Shown piece after piece: positions 5,553 through 7,073 of a stretch of DNA of 7,073 bases. The notes beneath the pieces are model-generated. The model was not told where the DNA came from and made no database searches. It was given only the letters and a program-made list of their open reading frames with translations. The DNA lies in the NCBI GenBank assembly GCA_003696705.1, contig RFGD01000534.1:1-7073 (forward strand). Reading direction: 5' to 3'. The position numbers and the translations under genes are program-made. Origin of the DNA: Alphaproteobacteria bacterium. GTDB lineage: Bacteria > Pseudomonadota > Alphaproteobacteria > Rhodobacterales > Rhodobacteraceae. Position 1 is the first letter of the stretch, and each line of letters opens with the position of its first letter.

Positions 5553-6662
5553 ATGCAGAACCCCAGCCTTCTGGTCCTTCCCGGTGACGGCATCGGCCCC
5601 GAAGTCATGGCCGAAGTCACGCGCATCATCGAATGGTTCGGCGACCGGCGCGGCCTTCGCTTCGACGTCGAGGAAGACCTTGTCGGCGGGGCCGCCTACG
5701 ATGTGCATGGCGTACCCCTTGCCGACAGCACGATGGAGAAGGCGCAGCGGGTCGATGCGGTCCTTCTGGGGGCCGTCGGCGGGCCGAAATACGACGCCCT
5801 GCCCTTCGAGGTGAAACCCGAGCGCGGCCTTCTTCGCCTGCGCAAGGAAATGGACCTGTTCGCCAACCTCCGGCCGGCGCAGTGCTTCGACGCGCTTGCG
5901 GACGCCTCTTCGCTCAAACGGGACGTGGTGGCCGGCCTCGACATCATGATCGTGCGCGAACTGACGTCGGGCATCTATTTCGGAGAGCCGCGCGGCATCT
6001 TCCCCGACAACGAAGGGGGGCGCGTCGGCATCAACACCCAGCGCTACACCACCGAAGAGGTGCGTCGCGTGGCGCGCGTCGCCTTCGAACTTGCCCGGCG
6101 GCGGCAGAACCGCGTCTGCTCGATGGAGAAGGCGAACGTCATGGAATCCGGCATCCTCTGGCGCGAGGAGGTCCAGTGGGTCCATGACAACGAATATCCC
6201 GACGTGGAACTGTCCCACATGTATGCGGACGCCGGCGGCATGCAGCTTGTCCGGTGGCCAAAGCAGTTCGACGTGATCGTCACCGACAACCTGTTCGGCG
6301 ACCTTCTGTCGGACGTGGCGGCCATGTTGACGGGCTCGCTCGGGATGCTGCCGTCGGCCTCGCTTGGCGCACCGATGGAGAACGGCCGCCCGAAGGCGCT
6401 TTACGAGCCCGTGCACGGCTCGGCCCCCGACATCGCGGGACAGGGCAAGGCCAACCCCTGCGCCTGCATCCTGAGCTTCGCCATGGCGCTGCGCTATTCC
6501 TTCGACCAGGGCGCCGAGGCCGACCGGCTCGAGCGCGCGGTCGAGACGGTCCTTGGCCGCGGCGTGCGCACCCCCGATCTGATGCAGGTCGAGGGGAAGG
6601 CGCCGGCCACCACGCGCGGGATGGGCGACGCCATCCTCGCCGCGCTGGACGAGACGGCGTAG
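5553..6662 (+). CDS. leuB: 3-isopropylmalate dehydrogenase
   Basis: NAD-dependent dehydrogenase (EC 1.1.1.85) that oxidises and decarboxylates 3-isopropylmalate to 2-oxoisocaproate, the third committed step of leucine synthesis, in the cytoplasm. The 369-residue length is normal. Seen: the N-terminal LVLPGDGIGPEV (7-18); substrate arginines expected at R97, R107 and R135 (in LLRLRKEMDLFANLRP and IMIVRELTSG); Y142 in IYFGEPRG; K193 in MEKANVMESG; metal-binding aspartates expected at D226 (YADAGGMQLV), D250 and D254 (TDNLFGDLLSD); and the NAD-binding YEPVHGSAPDIAGQGKANP (284-302). All key residues are present. AAGGAG at 5539-5544 lies 8 bases before the ATG. The gene is separated from leuCD by about 2.3 kb and by the membrane/exported protein pair, and has its own promoter-like sequence, so leucine genes here probably form two transcription units. 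Confidence 0.98.
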   Translation: MQNPSLLVLPGDGIGPEVMAEVTRIIEWFGDRRGLRFDVEEDLVGGAAYDVHGVPLADSTMEKAQRVDAVLLGAVGGPKYDALPFEVKPERGLLRLRKEMDLFANLRPAQCFDALADASSLKRDVVAGLDIMIVRELTSGIYFGEPRGIFPDNEGGRVGINTQRYTTEEVRRVARVAFELARRRQNRVCSMEKANVMESGILWREEVQWVHDNEYPDVELSHMYADAGGMQLVRWPKQFDVIVTDNLFGDLLSDVAAMLTGSLGMLPSASLGAPMENGRPKALYEPVHGSAPDIAGQGKANPCACILSFAMALRYSFDQGAEADRLERAVETVLGRGVRTPDLMQVEGKAPATTRGMGDAILAALDETA

Positions 6663-6668
6663 CGGGCT

Positions 6669-6686
6669 GCCCGCGCGGCCGCGGGC
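6669..6686 (+). terminator. Weak hairpin after leuB
   Basis: GCCCGCG (6669-6675), loop CGGC, CGCGGGC (6680-6686): a perfect 7-bp stem 6 bases past the leuB stop. It is followed by CGGGCGGGCG, with no T-run, so it may only attenuate transcription or block 3' exonucleases. The transporter gene starts 34 bases further on, leaving room for read-through from leuB. The all-G/C composition makes chance occurrence plausible. Confidence 0.3.
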
Positions 6687-6720
6687 CGGGCGGGCGCGTC
6701 CAGCCAAGGGGGCCGGCTAC

Positions 6721-7073
6721 ATGGATCTTCGCGGCGTCCTCTATGCCTTGGCGGCGTTCGCGATCTTCGCAACGCACGACGCCATCATCAAGACGCTGGG
6801 CCAGGGCTATTCGCCGATCCAGCTGATCTTCTTCAGCACGTTGTTCGGCTTCCCGCTGGTCACGCTCATGCTGATGCACGACCCCACGCGCGGCAACCTG
6901 CGGCCGGTGCACCCCGTCTGGGTCGGCATCCGCACGGCGGCCACGGTTGGCGCGTCCCTTTGCGTATTCTACGCGTTTTCGGTCCTGCCGCTGGCCCAGA
7001 CCTACGCCATCCTCTTCACGATGCCGCTCATCATTACGGTCCTGGCCGTGCCAATGCTGGGCGAACGCATCGG
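6721..7073 (+). CDS. DMT-superfamily (EamA-type) transporter, C-terminus outside window
   Basis: Start of an inner-membrane drug/metabolite transporter of the EamA type. These usually have ten helices in two repeated halves and export amino acids, metabolites or drugs; the substrate here cannot be told. The visible 117 residues cover most of the first half. Hydrophobic segments are at about 4-18 (GVLYALAAFAIFATH), 34-51 (FFSTLFGFPLVTLMLMHD), 68-87 (VGIRTAATVGASLCVFYAFS) and 94-112. The order DAIIKTLGQGYSPIQLIFF, then R71 in the third helix region, then PLAQTYAILFTMPLIITVLA and LGERI at the edge is typical of the family. The ATG at 6721 has AAGGGGG at 6706-6712, 8 bases upstream. It is in the same direction as leuB, 58 bases after its stop, so co-transcription is possible, but no functional link to leucine synthesis is shown. 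Confidence 0.88.
   Translation, partial: MDLRGVLYALAAFAIFATHDAIIKTLGQGYSPIQLIFFSTLFGFPLVTLMLMHDPTRGNLRPVHPVWVGIRTAATVGASLCVFYAFSVLPLAQTYAILFTMPLIITVLAVPMLGERI

Noticed and set aside
5511..6707. 398-residue minus-strand ORF opposite leuB
   Set aside because: It is fully antisense to an intact leuB, with no family resemblance and charged, His-rich low-complexity content.

Overview
The window is about two thirds G+C, strongly prefers G/C at third codon positions, and carries densely packed protein genes. Gene content, protein sequence style and gene order (leuC, leuD, a membrane protein, an exonuclease/phosphatase-fold protein, leuB) suggest an alphaproteobacterium, most likely of the order Rhodobacterales. 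That placement is inferred from family recognition, not from a search.

Layout. Positions 1-942 (minus strand) hold the 5' part of a gene for an MscS-type mechanosensitive channel; its 3' end lies outside the window. The divergent 943-1199 region holds a possible promoter, a 28-codon ORF (1050-1136) with an internal hairpin, and the leuC ribosome binding site. leuC (1200-2606) and leuD (2634-3239) encode the two subunits of isopropylmalate isomerase and are followed by a strong hairpin that looks like a terminator (3266-3303). A 263-base gap (3240-3502) ends in a locally AT-richer stretch with a possible promoter, a perfect 8-bp inverted repeat and a 7-bp direct repeat spaced by exactly 21 bp. 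Next come a multi-pass membrane protein of unknown function (3503-4345, GTG start) and, overlapping it by 4 bases, an exported endonuclease/exonuclease/phosphatase-fold protein (4342-5454). leuB (5553-6662) follows behind its own promoter-like sequence, and then the start of a drug/metabolite (EamA-type) transporter gene (6721-7073, cut by the window edge).

How the genes work together. LeuC+LeuD and LeuB catalyse the second and third committed steps of leucine synthesis: 2-isopropylmalate to 3-isopropylmalate to 2-oxoisocaproate. leuA is not in the window. The membrane/exported protein pair between leuD and leuB has no evident leucine function and appears to be a separate, translationally coupled unit with its own promoter and a terminator before it.

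The most interesting points are that the exported protein keeps the fold's overall motif pattern but appears to lack several catalytic residues, that its unit is preceded by a candidate operator, and that a short ORF with a hairpin sits in the likely leuC leader. I saw no CRISPR array, tRNA, rRNA, insertion sequence, phage gene or clear sign of recent transfer.
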